Assembly: GCA_965201155.1 (NCBI GenBank)
Contig: OZ241752.1
Location: 1,860,001 to 1,924,000, forward strand
DNA: 64,000 nucleotides
Direction of reading: 5' to 3'
From: JANQOH01 sp965201155
Lineage (GTDB): Bacteria > Pseudomonadota > Alphaproteobacteria > UBA7887
The notes below the pieces were generated by a model that was given only the letters and a program-made list of their open reading frames with translations, was not told where the DNA came from and made no database searches. The position numbers and the translations under genes are program-made. The stretch's first letter is position 1, and each line of letters opens with the position of its first letter. Below, one piece after another: positions 16,215 to 24,668 of the stretch.

Positions 16215-18173
16215 TCAGGATTCAAGGGCGCCTCCGTTTGCCGCGGCCGCCCGCGATGCGGGGTCGGTCGCTTCATCAACAAGTTTAGAGATTGCATCGT
16301 CAAGCGCAAGCACTTCCTGCCGGCTGCCGCCGAGGCGGCGCAGCGAGACAGACTCCTGTTCGGCTTCGCGGCGGCCGACGACGGCGATTACGGGGATTTT
16401 CGCGCGGCTGTGCTCGCGTACCTTGTAGTTGATTTTCTCATTGCGCAGGTCGCGTTCGACGCGCAGTCCAGCGGCGGCGAGGCGGTCGGCCGCGGTGTTG
16501 GCCCAGGCGTCGCCTTCGTGGGTGATGGTTGCGGTGACGACCTGCACGGGCGCGAGCCAGAGCGGCAGGCGTCCGGCGTAGTTTTCGATCAGGATGCCGA
16601 GGAAGCGCTCGAAGGAACCAAGGATGGCACGGTGCAGCATGACGGGGCGATGGCGGGCGCCGTCTTCGCCGATATAGCTTGCGTCGAGGCGTTCGGGGAG
16701 CACGAAATCGACCTGGAGAGTGCCGCATTGCCAGTCGCGGCCGATGGCGTCGCGCAGCACGAATTCGAGTTTGGGGCCGTAGAAGGCGCCTTCTCCAGGG
16801 TTGCGGGAGGTTTCGAGGCCAGCGACGGCGCAGGCGTCGAGCAGGGCGCTTTCGGCGCGGTCCCAAATGGCATCGGCGCCGACGCGCTGCGCGGGCCGGT
16901 CGGCAAATTTGACGGTAACGTCCGTGAAGCCGAAATCGCGGTAGATTTCGAGCAGCAGGGTGCAGAAACTGATGGTTTCCGAGGTGATCTGGTTTTCGGT
17001 GCAGAAAATGTGGGCGTCATCCTGGACGAAGGCGCGGACGCGCATCAGCCCGTGGAGGGCGCCGGAGGGTTCATTGCGGTGGCAGGCGCCGAACTCGGCC
17101 ATGCGCAGGGGCAGGTCGCGGTAGCTTTTCAGGCCCTGTCGGAAGATTTGCACGTGTCCCGGGCAGTTCATGGGTTTGAGGGCGAGTACGCGGCCTTCGG
17201 TTTCGGCGGTGAACATGTGTTCGCGGAACTTGTCCCAATGGCCTGATTTTTCCCACAGGCTGCGGTCGACGAGTTCCGGCGTGCGCACTTCGCGGTAGCC
17301 GGCGGCGTCGAGCTTGCGGCGCATATAGTCCTGCGCGGCGCGATAGAGCGTCCAGCCCTTGGGGTGCCAGAAGACGCTGCCGGCGGCTTCTTCCTGGAAG
17401 TGGAACAGGTCCATTTCCCGACCGAGGCGGCGATGGTCGCGTTTTTCGGCCTCTTCGAGGCGGTGCAGATAGGCCTTGAGGTCCTTTTCGGTTGCCCAGG
17501 CGGTTCCGTAGACGCGCTGCAACATTTCGTTTTGCGCGTTGCCGCGCCAATAGGCGCCGGCGATTTTCAGGAGTTTGAAGGCGGTGCCCAAGCGGCCGGT
17601 GGAGGGCAGATGCGGTCCCCGGCACAGGTCGGTGAAGCCGCCCTGGCGGTAGATGGTGATGATTTCGTCCGGCGGCAGATCGCGGATGATTTCGGCCTTG
17701 TAGGTTTCGCCCACGCTTTCGTAGTAGGCGATGGCGCGCTCGCGCGGCCAGACTTCGCGGGTGATTTCCTCATCGCGGGCGACGATCTCGCGCATTCGGG
17801 TTTCGAGCCGTTCGAGATCATCGGGGGTGAAAGGTTCCGCACGGGCGAAGTCGTAATAGAAGCCGTCGTCGATGACGGGGCCGATGGTTACCTGGATGCC
17901 GGGCCAGAGTTCCTTGGCGGCTTCGGCGAGCAGATGGGCGGCGTCGTGACGCAGGATCTCCAGCCCTTCCGGGTCGCGGGCGGTGATGACGGCGACGCTC
18001 GCGTCCGAGTCGATTTCACGGGAGAGGTCGCGCAATTCGCCGTCGACGCTGACGACGAGTGCGGCGCGGGCGAGGCCGGGGCCAATATCGGCGGCGATGC
18101 GCGCGCCGGTCACGGGTTCGGCGTAGCGGCGCACGGCGCCGTCAGGCAGGGTGATTGCGATTTGCTCGGTCAT
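16215..18173 (-). CDS. thrS: Threonyl-tRNA synthetase
   Basis: This 652-residue enzyme has an N-terminal TGS domain (residues 1-65) and the editing domain with HDAAHLLAEA (HxxxH) near 75 and YYDFARAEPF. The class II core follows: MNCPGHVQIFRQGLKSYRDLPLR, RNEPSGALHGLMRVRAFVQDDAHIFC, and DWQCGTLQVDFVLPERLDASY. The C-terminal anticodon-binding domain (about 555-640) contains NEKINYKVREHS. It charges and proofreads tRNA-Thr. It is first in the thrS-infC-rpmI-rplT-pheST block, 115 bases ahead of infC. Confidence 0.97.
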   Translation of the reverse strand: MTEQIAITLPDGAVRRYAEPVTGARIAADIGPGLARAALVVSVDGELRDLSREIDSDASVAVITARDPEGLEILRHDAAHLLAEAAKELWPGIQVTIGPVIDDGFYYDFARAEPFTPDDLERLETRMREIVARDEEITREVWPRERAIAYYESVGETYKAEIIRDLPPDEIITIYRQGGFTDLCRGPHLPSTGRLGTAFKLLKIAGAYWRGNAQNEMLQRVYGTAWATEKDLKAYLHRLEEAEKRDHRRLGREMDLFHFQEEAAGSVFWHPKGWTLYRAAQDYMRRKLDAAGYREVRTPELVDRSLWEKSGHWDKFREHMFTAETEGRVLALKPMNCPGHVQIFRQGLKSYRDLPLRMAEFGACHRNEPSGALHGLMRVRAFVQDDAHIFCTENQITSETISFCTLLLEIYRDFGFTDVTVKFADRPAQRVGADAIWDRAESALLDACAVAGLETSRNPGEGAFYGPKLEFVLRDAIGRDWQCGTLQVDFVLPERLDASYIGEDGARHRPVMLHRAILGSFERFLGILIENYAGRLPLWLAPVQVVTATITHEGDAWANTAADRLAAAGLRVERDLRNEKINYKVREHSRAKIPVIAVVGRREAEQESVSLRRLGGSRQEVLALDDAISKLVDEATDPASRAAAANGGALES

Positions 18174-18209
18174 GGCGGAGGCGGAAGATGGGGAGGCAGC
18201 AGGGGCGTG

Positions 18210-19373
18210 TCAACGGGCCGGCGCGCGGTCACGGCCCCAGGCGGCGAGTCGATCAGCGGCTTCTGCCATATCGGCCTCGGCGCCGGCAAAGGAAAAGCGG
18301 ATATAGCGGTGGCCGCGGCGACGGTCGAAGTCGATGCCCGGAGTGGCGGCGACGCCGGTATCGCGCAGCAGGTCAGCGCACAGGGTCTGCGAGTGCTCGG
18401 CGAGGCCGCCAATTCCGGCGTAGATATAGAAGGCGCCGTCAGCGGGTGCGGGGAGCTCGAAACCCGCCTCGGGCAGACGGTTCAGCAAAAGCCGCCGGTT
18501 GCGTGCATAGCCGGCGACATAGGCGTCGAGTGTGCCCTGCCAGTTGAAAGCTTCGAGGGCTGCATATTGCGGCAGGGCGGGCGGGGCGATGACGAGGTTC
18601 TGGGCCAGGCGGTCGATGGCGGGGGCGAGGTCGGCGGGCATAAGCATCCACCCGAGCCGCCAGCCGGTCATGGCGAAATATTTGGAAAAGCTGTTGATGA
18701 CGATTGCGTTCGGGTCATGGGGCAAGGCGCAGGTTTCGGCCATGCCGTAGGTGATTCCGTGATAGATTTCGTCGGAGACCAGTCTGGTGTCGTGGTCAGC
18801 GCACCATGCGGCGAGGGCGGCGACGGCCTGCGGCTCAAGCATGGTGCCGGTGGGGTTGGAAGGGCTGGCGATGATGACACCGTCCAGCGGCGCGGCGGCG
18901 GCGAGCATTTCAGGGGTGGGCTGGAAGCGGTGTTCGGGGCCGGCGCGCAGGGCGACGGCTTCGATCCCCAAGGCGCCGAGGATGTTGCGGTAAGCGGGGT
19001 ATCCGGGTTCGGCGAGGGCGACGCGGTCGCCGGGTTCGAAGGCGGCGAGAAAGGCGAGTAGGAAGGCGCCGGAGGCGCCGACGGTGAGGGCGACCTGCGC
19101 GGGGTCGACGGCGACGCTGTAGCGGTCCTGATAATGGCGGGCGATGCGGGCGCGCAGGGGCGGGATGCCGAGGGGTTCGGTGTAGCCGATATGGCGTTGG
19201 TCGAGGGTTCGGCGGGCGGCGGCGAGGACGGCGGGCGGGGCGCCGGCGGCGGGTTCGCCGACTTCGAGATGGAGCACGTGCTGGCCTTGCTGTGCGCGGG
19301 CGTTTGCGGCGCGCAGCACTTCAACGGCATGGAACGGGGCGACGGCGGCGCGCCGCGCCACTTTCAGGGCCAT
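18210..19373 (-). CDS. Class I/II pyridoxal-phosphate aminotransferase
   Basis: This 387-residue aminotransferase of fold type I is similar in outline to aspartate/alanine aminotransferases. Landmarks are HLEVGEPAAGAPP, IGYTEPLGIPPLR, the PLP-contact region VGASGAFLLAF, PSNPTGTML near 170, LVSDEIYHGITY near 200, and the Schiff-base lysine in NSFSKYFAMTGWRLGWM. ATG at 19373 follows GGAG by eight bases. The gene ends 36 bases before thrS but is not functionally linked to it. The amino acid substrate cannot be read from the sequence. Confidence 0.85.
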   Translation of the reverse strand: MALKVARRAAVAPFHAVEVLRAANARAQQGQHVLHLEVGEPAAGAPPAVLAAARRTLDQRHIGYTEPLGIPPLRARIARHYQDRYSVAVDPAQVALTVGASGAFLLAFLAAFEPGDRVALAEPGYPAYRNILGALGIEAVALRAGPEHRFQPTPEMLAAAAPLDGVIIASPSNPTGTMLEPQAVAALAAWCADHDTRLVSDEIYHGITYGMAETCALPHDPNAIVINSFSKYFAMTGWRLGWMLMPADLAPAIDRLAQNLVIAPPALPQYAALEAFNWQGTLDAYVAGYARNRRLLLNRLPEAGFELPAPADGAFYIYAGIGGLAEHSQTLCADLLRDTGVAATPGIDFDRRRGHRYIRFSFAGAEADMAEAADRLAAWGRDRAPAR

Positions 19374-19511
19374 GTGGGGTTCTCCTTTTCCGGCACGCGG
19401 GTTCGCCCCGATTTTGCCGCATTTGCGGCGCAAAGCGGGATTTGCCGGGATTTGGCGGGCTTTGTCTCATTTCCTGCTGCGCGTTGGCAAGAGCAGGATA
19501 AAGAACTATAG

Positions 19512-19727
19512 CAGAACACGAGGGTTTGGGCAAGTTTTCCCGCGCACGAAACCGCCAATGCCGACTTCAGTGTCAATTTCGATGCACGGCGGGATGTGCC
19601 GAACATCGGCTATGGCAGCATGTCGGGCACGATGAGTAATGCCGACATGGTGACCATTCTCGACGGGTGCGGCGCGCACAGGGAGCTGCGGGAACATGCT
19701 GACCGCGTTACACGGACCGCTCCATGA
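19512..19727 (+). pseudogene. Possible relic of an exported/surface protein gene
   Basis: The stretch 19374-19876 has no convincing intact gene. Within it a frame without a start codon, open from 19512 to a stop at 19725-19727, encodes ADFSVNFDARRDVPNIGYGSMSGTMSNADM. The alternating beta-strand pattern with Gly and Ser looks like part of the barrel domains of the neighbouring surface lipoproteins. I read it as a possible decayed fragment; it could be chance. Confidence 0.25.
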
Positions 19728-19759
19728 TCCTGTGGAAAGTAAAACTCATGCGCGGCGTT

Positions 19760-19799
19760 CGCGTTATTTTGTTTTCCGAATGTTTCGCAAAATACCGCG
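19760..19799. promoter_or_regulatory. Inverted repeat ahead of the lipoprotein gene
   Basis: CGCGTTATTTTG (19760-19771) and CAAAATACCGCG (19788-19799) form an inverted repeat with 11 of 12 positions matching around a 16-base centre. It is in a locally AT-rich stretch 78 bases before the lipoprotein start. It could be an operator or a promoter-proximal hairpin; the cognate regulator is unknown. Confidence 0.35.
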
Positions 19800-19876
19800 T
19801 TATCGTGTATTGTACTTTTCTTCGCTTGATTTACGGGCTCCGAGTTCCACACCATATTTCACGAAAGGGTCCTGCC

Positions 19877-20818
19877 ATGAAGTCATCAGGTGAGCTATCC
19901 AGCTTCTTTCCTGTGGGCAAGGTGTGGCTTGGCGCGGTTACGATTACCCTGTCCCTGACCGCGTGCAGCGATGACGCCCTATCGCCGATGAATGGCGGCG
20001 CGTCGCAGATGCCGGATCCTGTGGCGGCGGCGCCCCGGCAGATTGTCGAACAGGCCGATACTCTCCTCATGCTGAGCATTCGTCTCGGCGTGCAGTCGAG
20101 CGTGCCTGTGGGTGATCCGGAAGTCATCGAGACGATGACCTGCTCGGACCGGCATTGCATGGGCGATCTCGAGACGGTGCTCAATGTCGGCGATCTGCTT
20201 GATGCGTCCTTGTCTCCTGTCGACCTCTCCGGCCTTGATGGCGCGGCTGTTGAGTCCAGCGGTTTCCACAGGGCGATGGTGCCGGCGATAGCGTTACCTC
20301 CAGGGGCGCTGCCGATGGAGGGTTCGCAGACACCGTCTGTCACATTTTACGGCGTGTGGGGGCATAGCGGCCTTGCCGCGGTGATGATCGGCGACAATGA
20401 ATGGGTTGGTCGACAGGGCGATGTGGAGAACCGGATACACGGCGCAACAGCCATGCCCTTTGCCCTTGGCAGCGCTGCCGCCGCCAACCCCGGCGGGACC
20501 GGTGAGGCAGTGTGGCGGGGTATTGTCGAGGCCGCCGCGGTTTCGACCCATCCCTATGAGCACCGGACGGGCACTGCGGAGGTGCGCATTCCCGATCTTT
20601 CGCATCCGCATGTGAGTGTCGCCGTCGCTATTGACGGCGCGTCGATCGGCTCGGCGACATGGGCTGACATGGAGTTGGTGGACGGTCGTTACGGCGCCGG
20701 CATGCCGGGTCATGACGCTGTGCAGGGGTTGTTTGCCGGGTCCGGCCACGGGGACACGTGGGGCGTGTTCGATACCGACCGGTATGTGGGTGCGTTCGGC
20801 GCGAAACGGGGCCAGTAG
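19877..20818 (+). CDS. Surface lipoprotein with TbpB-like beta-barrel domain
   Basis: This 313-residue protein has a lipoprotein signal ending in LSLTAC, where Cys would be lipidated. The C-terminal half (about 155-313) has the pattern EAVWRGIVEAAAV, GTAEVRIPDLSHPHVSVAV, and the ending GVFDTDRYVGAFGAKRGQ. That ending is typical of the barrel domain of transferrin-binding protein B and factor-H-binding-like lipoproteins. In alphaproteobacteria such proteins are numerous and of unknown ligand. ATG at 19877 follows AAAGGG. It is followed by a strong hairpin and then a related, broken gene. Function beyond an outer-membrane or surface lipoprotein is inference. Confidence 0.7.
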   Translation: MKSSGELSSFFPVGKVWLGAVTITLSLTACSDDALSPMNGGASQMPDPVAAAPRQIVEQADTLLMLSIRLGVQSSVPVGDPEVIETMTCSDRHCMGDLETVLNVGDLLDASLSPVDLSGLDGAAVESSGFHRAMVPAIALPPGALPMEGSQTPSVTFYGVWGHSGLAAVMIGDNEWVGRQGDVENRIHGATAMPFALGSAAAANPGGTGEAVWRGIVEAAAVSTHPYEHRTGTAEVRIPDLSHPHVSVAVAIDGASIGSATWADMELVDGRYGAGMPGHDAVQGLFAGSGHGDTWGVFDTDRYVGAFGAKRGQ

Positions 20819-20844
20819 AGGTTCGGTTTTTCGCCCGTTCGTCC

Positions 20845-20877
20845 GGCCTCTCCCGCGTCGATATTTCGGGAGAGGCC
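20845..20877 (+). terminator. Strong hairpin after the lipoprotein gene
   Basis: GGCCTCTCCCG (20845-20855) pairs perfectly with CGGGAGAGGCC (20867-20877) over an 11-base loop, 26 bases after the lipoprotein stop codon. No T-run follows, so it may be a terminator of the GC-hairpin type or an mRNA-end stabiliser. Confidence 0.5.
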
Positions 20878-20953
20878 TGCGGCGTGACACAGACAACCCT
20901 CGCAAGTGCCGAGGTCGCATGTTAAACCAACGCCGTCTCAGGGGAGGTTCATC

Positions 20954-22861
20954 ATGCGGGGCGCATGGTTTTGGCGGCGTGGTTTCTCGCCGGCTCCTTT
21001 CACGGTTCTGCCGTTGTTCCTGGCGGCGTGTCATGGAACGGGACCGTTCGAGCCGGCGGGTGGCGGTCATAGCTCACATCCGGTGCATGCCGCGGGAATT
21101 TCCTCACCGAACAGCACCGCAGCGGCAGCAGGTGTTCGTGCCTTATCCAATGCTGCCGGCTCGCCCGGCAACGGCTCGTTCGCCGTTTCAGCGGCGGGCG
21201 GCCTGCCCACGGATGCCGGTGCATCAGACGACCGGCCCGGCCGCGAGGAGGTAATTGCCTCGGCAGATTGGCTCGCAGGCTTGTCCGCCGCACATTCCGC
21301 GCCTGATCCTGACGACAATGGCTGGTTTCAGTATCGCTGCGAAGCCGCACCGTCCTGCGAAATCCTGGATGATGAAATCCGGGATGACGGACTCGGGTAC
21401 TGGAAGGACTGGACGTTGGCGACCCGCGGGGCGGTTTTGGGGGCGACGGCGGGGACGGGTTGATCGGGATGACGCGACGCTTATCGAGGATCGCGGCGCG
21501 GTACGCATTGAACGGCAGTCGGCGATGGAGACGGACGGCGCGCGCGGGCGTCATGTGATCGACGGTTATACCGGGGTGTTGGAATACGGTGCGTTCGGCG
21601 TCGGATTCGAGGAGTACAATGGCGCTTGGCCGGACCCGAATGATGCGCGCCCCGGGGTTTTTTGATGTGTGGACGGGCGCGCAAGGAGCCACGGCGGGGC
21701 GGGTTCCGCAGGGTTATGCCCATTGGTCCGGGCAAATGCTGGGATTCCAATGGGGATATGATCTCCCATTCGTGGAGGGTGTGGCAAGCGTTGATTATGA
21801 CCTGTCCACCAATCTCATCGATGTATTGTTTTCCGAGGTCGCGAGCCGGGACGGCGCGCGCCGCCTCTTCGATTTCGGGTTCAACAGCGGAAATATCCGG
21901 TTGGACACGGACGGAACCTTCGAGGGCCATGGCGGCAACGATATCCTGAACGGCGCCTTTGTCGGTCCCGACGGTGAAGAAGTTGTCGGTACGTTCAATC
22001 ACGCCGCGGCCGGGGTTATCGGGAGCTTCGGCGCTCATGCCGTGGATGAGACCACCATCCCGGTGGTTGAGACTCAGCCTGCGCGCCCGGGGGGTGGCGA
22101 CGGCGAAATTATCGACCTCTCGCAATTCCTCGCGCCTGCGATCGAACAAGGTACGGCGCCGGGGATGGTCGCGGCAGTCATCGGCAGGGAAGGCGTGAGG
22201 GCGATCGGCGCCGCCGGTGTTCGCAGACAAGGATCGCCCGAGTTGATTACGGGCGACGATCTCGTTCATATCGGCTCCGAGACCAAAGCCATGACGTCAA
22301 CGATGCTGGCAACGCTGGTGGAGGATGGCAGCTTCGTCAATGGTTGGGATACGACAATAGCGGACGTCTTTCCTGAGCTTGCGAGTTCAATCCACGAGGA
22401 CTACCATTCCGTTACACTGTCCCAGCTTGTCAGGATGCGCGGCGGTATAGCGCGTGATGCCGTAAACTGGTGGATGCATTCCGACATTCCTGACATTATG
22501 GGAAGACGCTATACACTGCTCAAGGAAAATCTCGCCGTTTCCCCTGAGGGCTCCGCGGGTGAGTATTCCTATTCCAACCTTTCTTACATGATTGCAGGCG
22601 CCATGGCGGAGCGGCGCACGGGCAAGAGTTGGGAAACCTTGATGGAAGAGCGTTTATTTGCACCGCTGGGAATTGCGGATTTCGGATTTGGTGCACCGGG
22701 TACACCGGGACGAGTCGATCAGCCCTGGGGTCACAAGCCCGCCGATGACAGCGGCTGGGCGCCCGAGCAGTACGACAATCCTCCCGCCCTGGGGCCTGCC
22801 GGCACAGTGCATATTTCCATCGAAGACTGGGCCAAATTTATTTCTCTCTGGTTTATCGATA
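20954..22861 (+). pseudogene. Lipoprotein/beta-lactamase chimera, left part (frameshifted, IS-interrupted)
   Basis: It starts MRGAWFWRRGF with a lipobox (PLFLAAC) after GGGGAGG. The first frame stops at 21463; the sequence continues in a second frame (VDRDDATLIEDRGAVRIERQ) up to 21665, and then in a third (FDVWTGAQGA) to the insertion point. The second shift falls in a six-T run (21658-21663); removing one T restores PGVFDVWTG. A TbpB-like barrel (VVGTFNHAAAGVIGSFGAHA, ending near 22040) is followed by a class C beta-lactamase-fold domain with SETK (SxxK nucleophile) and YSN in EYSYSNLSYMIAGAM. The frame is cut at TATCGATA by an insertion element. The right half is at 24669-25839. Confidence 0.75.
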
Positions 22862-22885
22862 GGGGATTATAAAGAAGGGTTGACA
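22862..22885 (+). repeat. Left terminal inverted repeat of the IS
   Basis: It begins GGGGATTATAAAGAAGGG and ends at TTGACA, matching the right end 24645-24668 in reverse with one mismatch. The inner end of each repeat is a perfect TTGACA -35 box pointing into the element. Confidence 0.9.
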
Positions 22886-22908
22886 ACGGCGCTCGGGCTC
22901 GCTATATC
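22880..22908 (+). promoter_or_regulatory. Transposase promoter with -35 in the left terminal repeat
   Basis: TTGACA (22880-22885), a 17-base spacer and TATATC (22903-22908) form a near-consensus promoter. GAGGAGAG follows as the ribosome site just ahead of the transposase ATG at 22934. Confidence 0.65.
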
Positions 22909-22933
22909 CGAGGCATAGCAGAGGAGAGAGCAA

Positions 22934-23908
22934 ATGCCCCACAAAGCCCCCGGCAAAGCGCATCGTGATGGCGTCACCCTGATCGAGCTTATGGACATGT
23001 TCCCGGATGAGGAAGCTGCGGCTAAGTGGTTCGAATCCGTTATATGGCCTGACGGCCAGCGCTACTGCCCGAAGTGCGGAAGCGCCCGAACGTGCCATGC
23101 CAGTCACGCGAAGATGCCCTACTGGTGCTCGGATTGCCGGGGCTACTTCAGCGTCAAGACTGGAACGGCAATTCAGCGGTCGAAAATCCCTCTCCGCAAA
23201 TGGGCTATCGCGATCTATCTCTGCTTGACCAGTCTCAAGAGCGTGTCCAGCATGAAACTGCGGCGCGATCTTGGTGTTTCGCAGCCTACCGCATGGTTCA
23301 TGCTGCACCGCATTCGGGAAGCGTGGGCGCACGATGATGATGACCAGTTTGACGGCCCCGTTGAGGTTGACGAAACATATATCGGCGGCAAGCGCGAGAA
23401 TATGTCTATTGCGAAACGCGCTACATGGTCCGGGCGCGGGGCGGTTGGCAAAGCAGCAATTGTCGGCATGAAAGACCGCGATACCAACGAAGTACGGGCG
23501 GAAGTGATTGAACGCACCGACAAGCGCACCTTGCAAGGTTTCGTGAGAGAGAATGCAGAGCCGGGCGCGACGCTCTACACAGACGAAGCATCGGCCTACC
23601 GGGGCATGTCGGATTACGACCATGAAGCCGTCAATCATTCTGTCGCGGAGTATGTGGACGGCATGGCGCACACGAACGGTATTGAGTCGTTTTGGTCGAT
23701 GCTCAAGCACGCGCATAAGGGAACCTTCCACAAGCTCTCACCCAAGCATCTGCACCGCTACGTCGATGAGTTCACCGGCAAGCACAATATCCGCGATTCA
23801 GGAACCCTTGCGCAAATGCGTGACACGGTTGCTCGGCTTGTCGGGCGAAACCTGCTCTGGCGAGACCTTATCGCCGACAATGGGCTTGATTCTGGCTCGC
23901 GGTCGTAG
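22934..23908 (+). CDS. IS1595-family (ISXO2-like) transposase
   Basis: This 324-residue protein has an N-terminal zinc ribbon (CPKCG near residue 36 and CSDC near residue 60) and a helix-turn-helix-like segment (KLRRDLGVSQPTAWFMLHRIREAW). The ISXO2 DDE domain follows, with VEVDETYIGGKREN, LYTDEASAYRGM and HTNGIESFWSMLKHAHKGTFH, and KHNIRD after it. All expected acidic residues are present and the frame is intact, so it may be active. It moves the element by cut-and-paste or a related reaction. Confidence 0.95.
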   Translation: MPHKAPGKAHRDGVTLIELMDMFPDEEAAAKWFESVIWPDGQRYCPKCGSARTCHASHAKMPYWCSDCRGYFSVKTGTAIQRSKIPLRKWAIAIYLCLTSLKSVSSMKLRRDLGVSQPTAWFMLHRIREAWAHDDDDQFDGPVEVDETYIGGKRENMSIAKRATWSGRGAVGKAAIVGMKDRDTNEVRAEVIERTDKRTLQGFVRENAEPGATLYTDEASAYRGMSDYDHEAVNHSVAEYVDGMAHTNGIESFWSMLKHAHKGTFHKLSPKHLHRYVDEFTGKHNIRDSGTLAQMRDTVARLVGRNLLWRDLIADNGLDSGSRS

Positions 23909-23992
23909 GTTACGATTTCGCAACAAGGTGCGCGCTAACGTCTCCGGCGTTGCCCCTGCGAGATCGCGGGTTGGGTCGAGAATTGGTTTCAT
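23798..23992 (-). CDS. Small ORF antisense to the transposase end
   Basis: This encodes 64 residues starting MKPILDPTRDLAGATPETLA, with AGGA five to eight bases before ATG 23992. The N-terminal phrase DPTRDLAGATPETLARTLL reads like a short conserved helical protein that I recall beside alphaproteobacterial transposases, but I cannot verify this. The second half lies antisense to the transposase C-terminus and may be non-coding. Function unknown. Confidence 0.35.
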   Translation of the reverse strand: MKPILDPTRDLAGATPETLARTLLRNRNLRPRARIKPIVGDKVSPEQVSPDKPSNRVTHLRKGS

Positions 23993-24004
23993 GGCGGGTC
24001 CTCA

Positions 24005-24187
24005 GTGTTGAGCATTCTGTGTGAACATTCCGGGATCGTTTTTGTTGTAGCACTTCTTCTTATCCCATGGGGGCTCTTGGCCTTTGTTTCGGAGGAAGCG
24101 GCTAACCTTTATCTTGGCCTTTTTCTGATCGCCAGTTGGGCAACAGTTCCATTTGTATTGATTTTTGATCTTTCGATCTGCCCCTAG
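24005..24187 (+). CDS. Possible 60-residue membrane peptide in the IS
   Basis: A GTG start at 24005 gives 60 residues with two hydrophobic stretches (IVFVVALLLIPWGLLAFV and LYLGLFLIASWATVPFVLIF), which would make a two-helix membrane peptide. No clear ribosome site is seen. It lies between the transposase and the convergent passenger gene. It may be a passenger gene or chance. Confidence 0.35.
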   Translation: MLSILCEHSGIVFVVALLLIPWGLLAFVSEEAANLYLGLFLIASWATVPFVLIFDLSICP

Positions 24188-24214
24188 CCCAGCAACTGGA
24201 TGCCCCCTCGGCCC

Positions 24215-24616
24215 TTACGGGAGTATCGGGCCAAACACCCACTCTAGGAACCATATGAATAATAAGAATGGTCCCAACCCGATCAGCATCCCGCCTGCTA
24301 AAATAAACGGTATTGAGGCCAGTTGAATCGGGACTTTCACCCATTCAGGGGCATTCTCCCATATTGCAGCGGCGGACGTGAAAAGAGCCGACGTGGAGAT
24401 GACAGTGCCACCTCGCCATTTCACCCACATTGCCGAGAAGCCCCACAGCATAGCGGCGAAACCTCCACAAAAACCGAGATAATTCCACCAATGCCATTCG
24501 GCCCCAGTCATGCCTAGCCACCTTGCAAGGGTAATAGCCCTCTCAACAATATCGGGGATGCTAAGCACGAGGAAAATCGCGCCGCCAAACGCGACCAGCA
24601 CTTCACGATTTTGCAT
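24215..24616 (-). CDS. IS passenger: small membrane protein
   Basis: This encodes 133 residues with three to four hydrophobic segments (VAFGGAIFLVLSI, YLGFCGGFAAMLWGF, and FILAGGMLIGLGPFLLFIWFLEWVF). A consensus promoter in the right terminal repeat (TTGACA 24645-24650, TATGAT 24623-24628) would start transcription at or next to the ATG at 24616, so translation may be leaderless. The in-frame GTG at 24631 overlaps the -10 box and would not be in that transcript. I recognise no family. It points towards the transposase gene. Confidence 0.6.
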   Translation of the reverse strand: MQNREVLVAFGGAIFLVLSIPDIVERAITLARWLGMTGAEWHWWNYLGFCGGFAAMLWGFSAMWVKWRGGTVISTSALFTSAAAIWENAPEWVKVPIQLASIPFILAGGMLIGLGPFLLFIWFLEWVFGPILP

Positions 24617-24622
24617 TCGCTC

Positions 24623-24650
24623 ATCATACACCTTCCCTTGGCCGTGTCAA
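24623..24650 (-). promoter_or_regulatory. Passenger promoter with -35 in the right terminal repeat
   Basis: On the minus strand TTGACA (24645-24650), 16 bases, and TATGAT (24623-24628) make a near-perfect sigma-70 promoter. The -35 box is the inner end of the right inverted repeat, mirroring the left end. Confidence 0.6.
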
Positions 24651-24668
24651 CCGTTCTTTATAATCCCC
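24645..24668 (-). repeat. Right terminal inverted repeat of the IS
   Basis: The reverse complement begins GGGGATTATAAAGAACGG and ends TTGACA, matching 22862-22885 with a single mismatch. The target duplication TATCGATA follows at 24669-24676. Confidence 0.9.

Larger units (their letters stand above)
22862..24668 (+). mobile_element. IS1595-family (ISXO2-like) insertion with passenger genes
   Basis: This 1807-bp element is bounded by near-perfect inverted repeats beginning GGGGATTATAAAGAA at both ends, with one mismatch (G against C) before GGTTGACA. It is flanked by identical 8-bp direct repeats TATCGATA at 22854-22861 and 24669-24676, the target duplication size expected for IS1595. Deleting the element plus one repeat joins the host reading frame exactly (FID-MEPAILD). 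It carries an ISXO2-type transposase and up to three small genes. The duplications and ends are intact, so the insertion looks recent. Confidence 0.92.
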
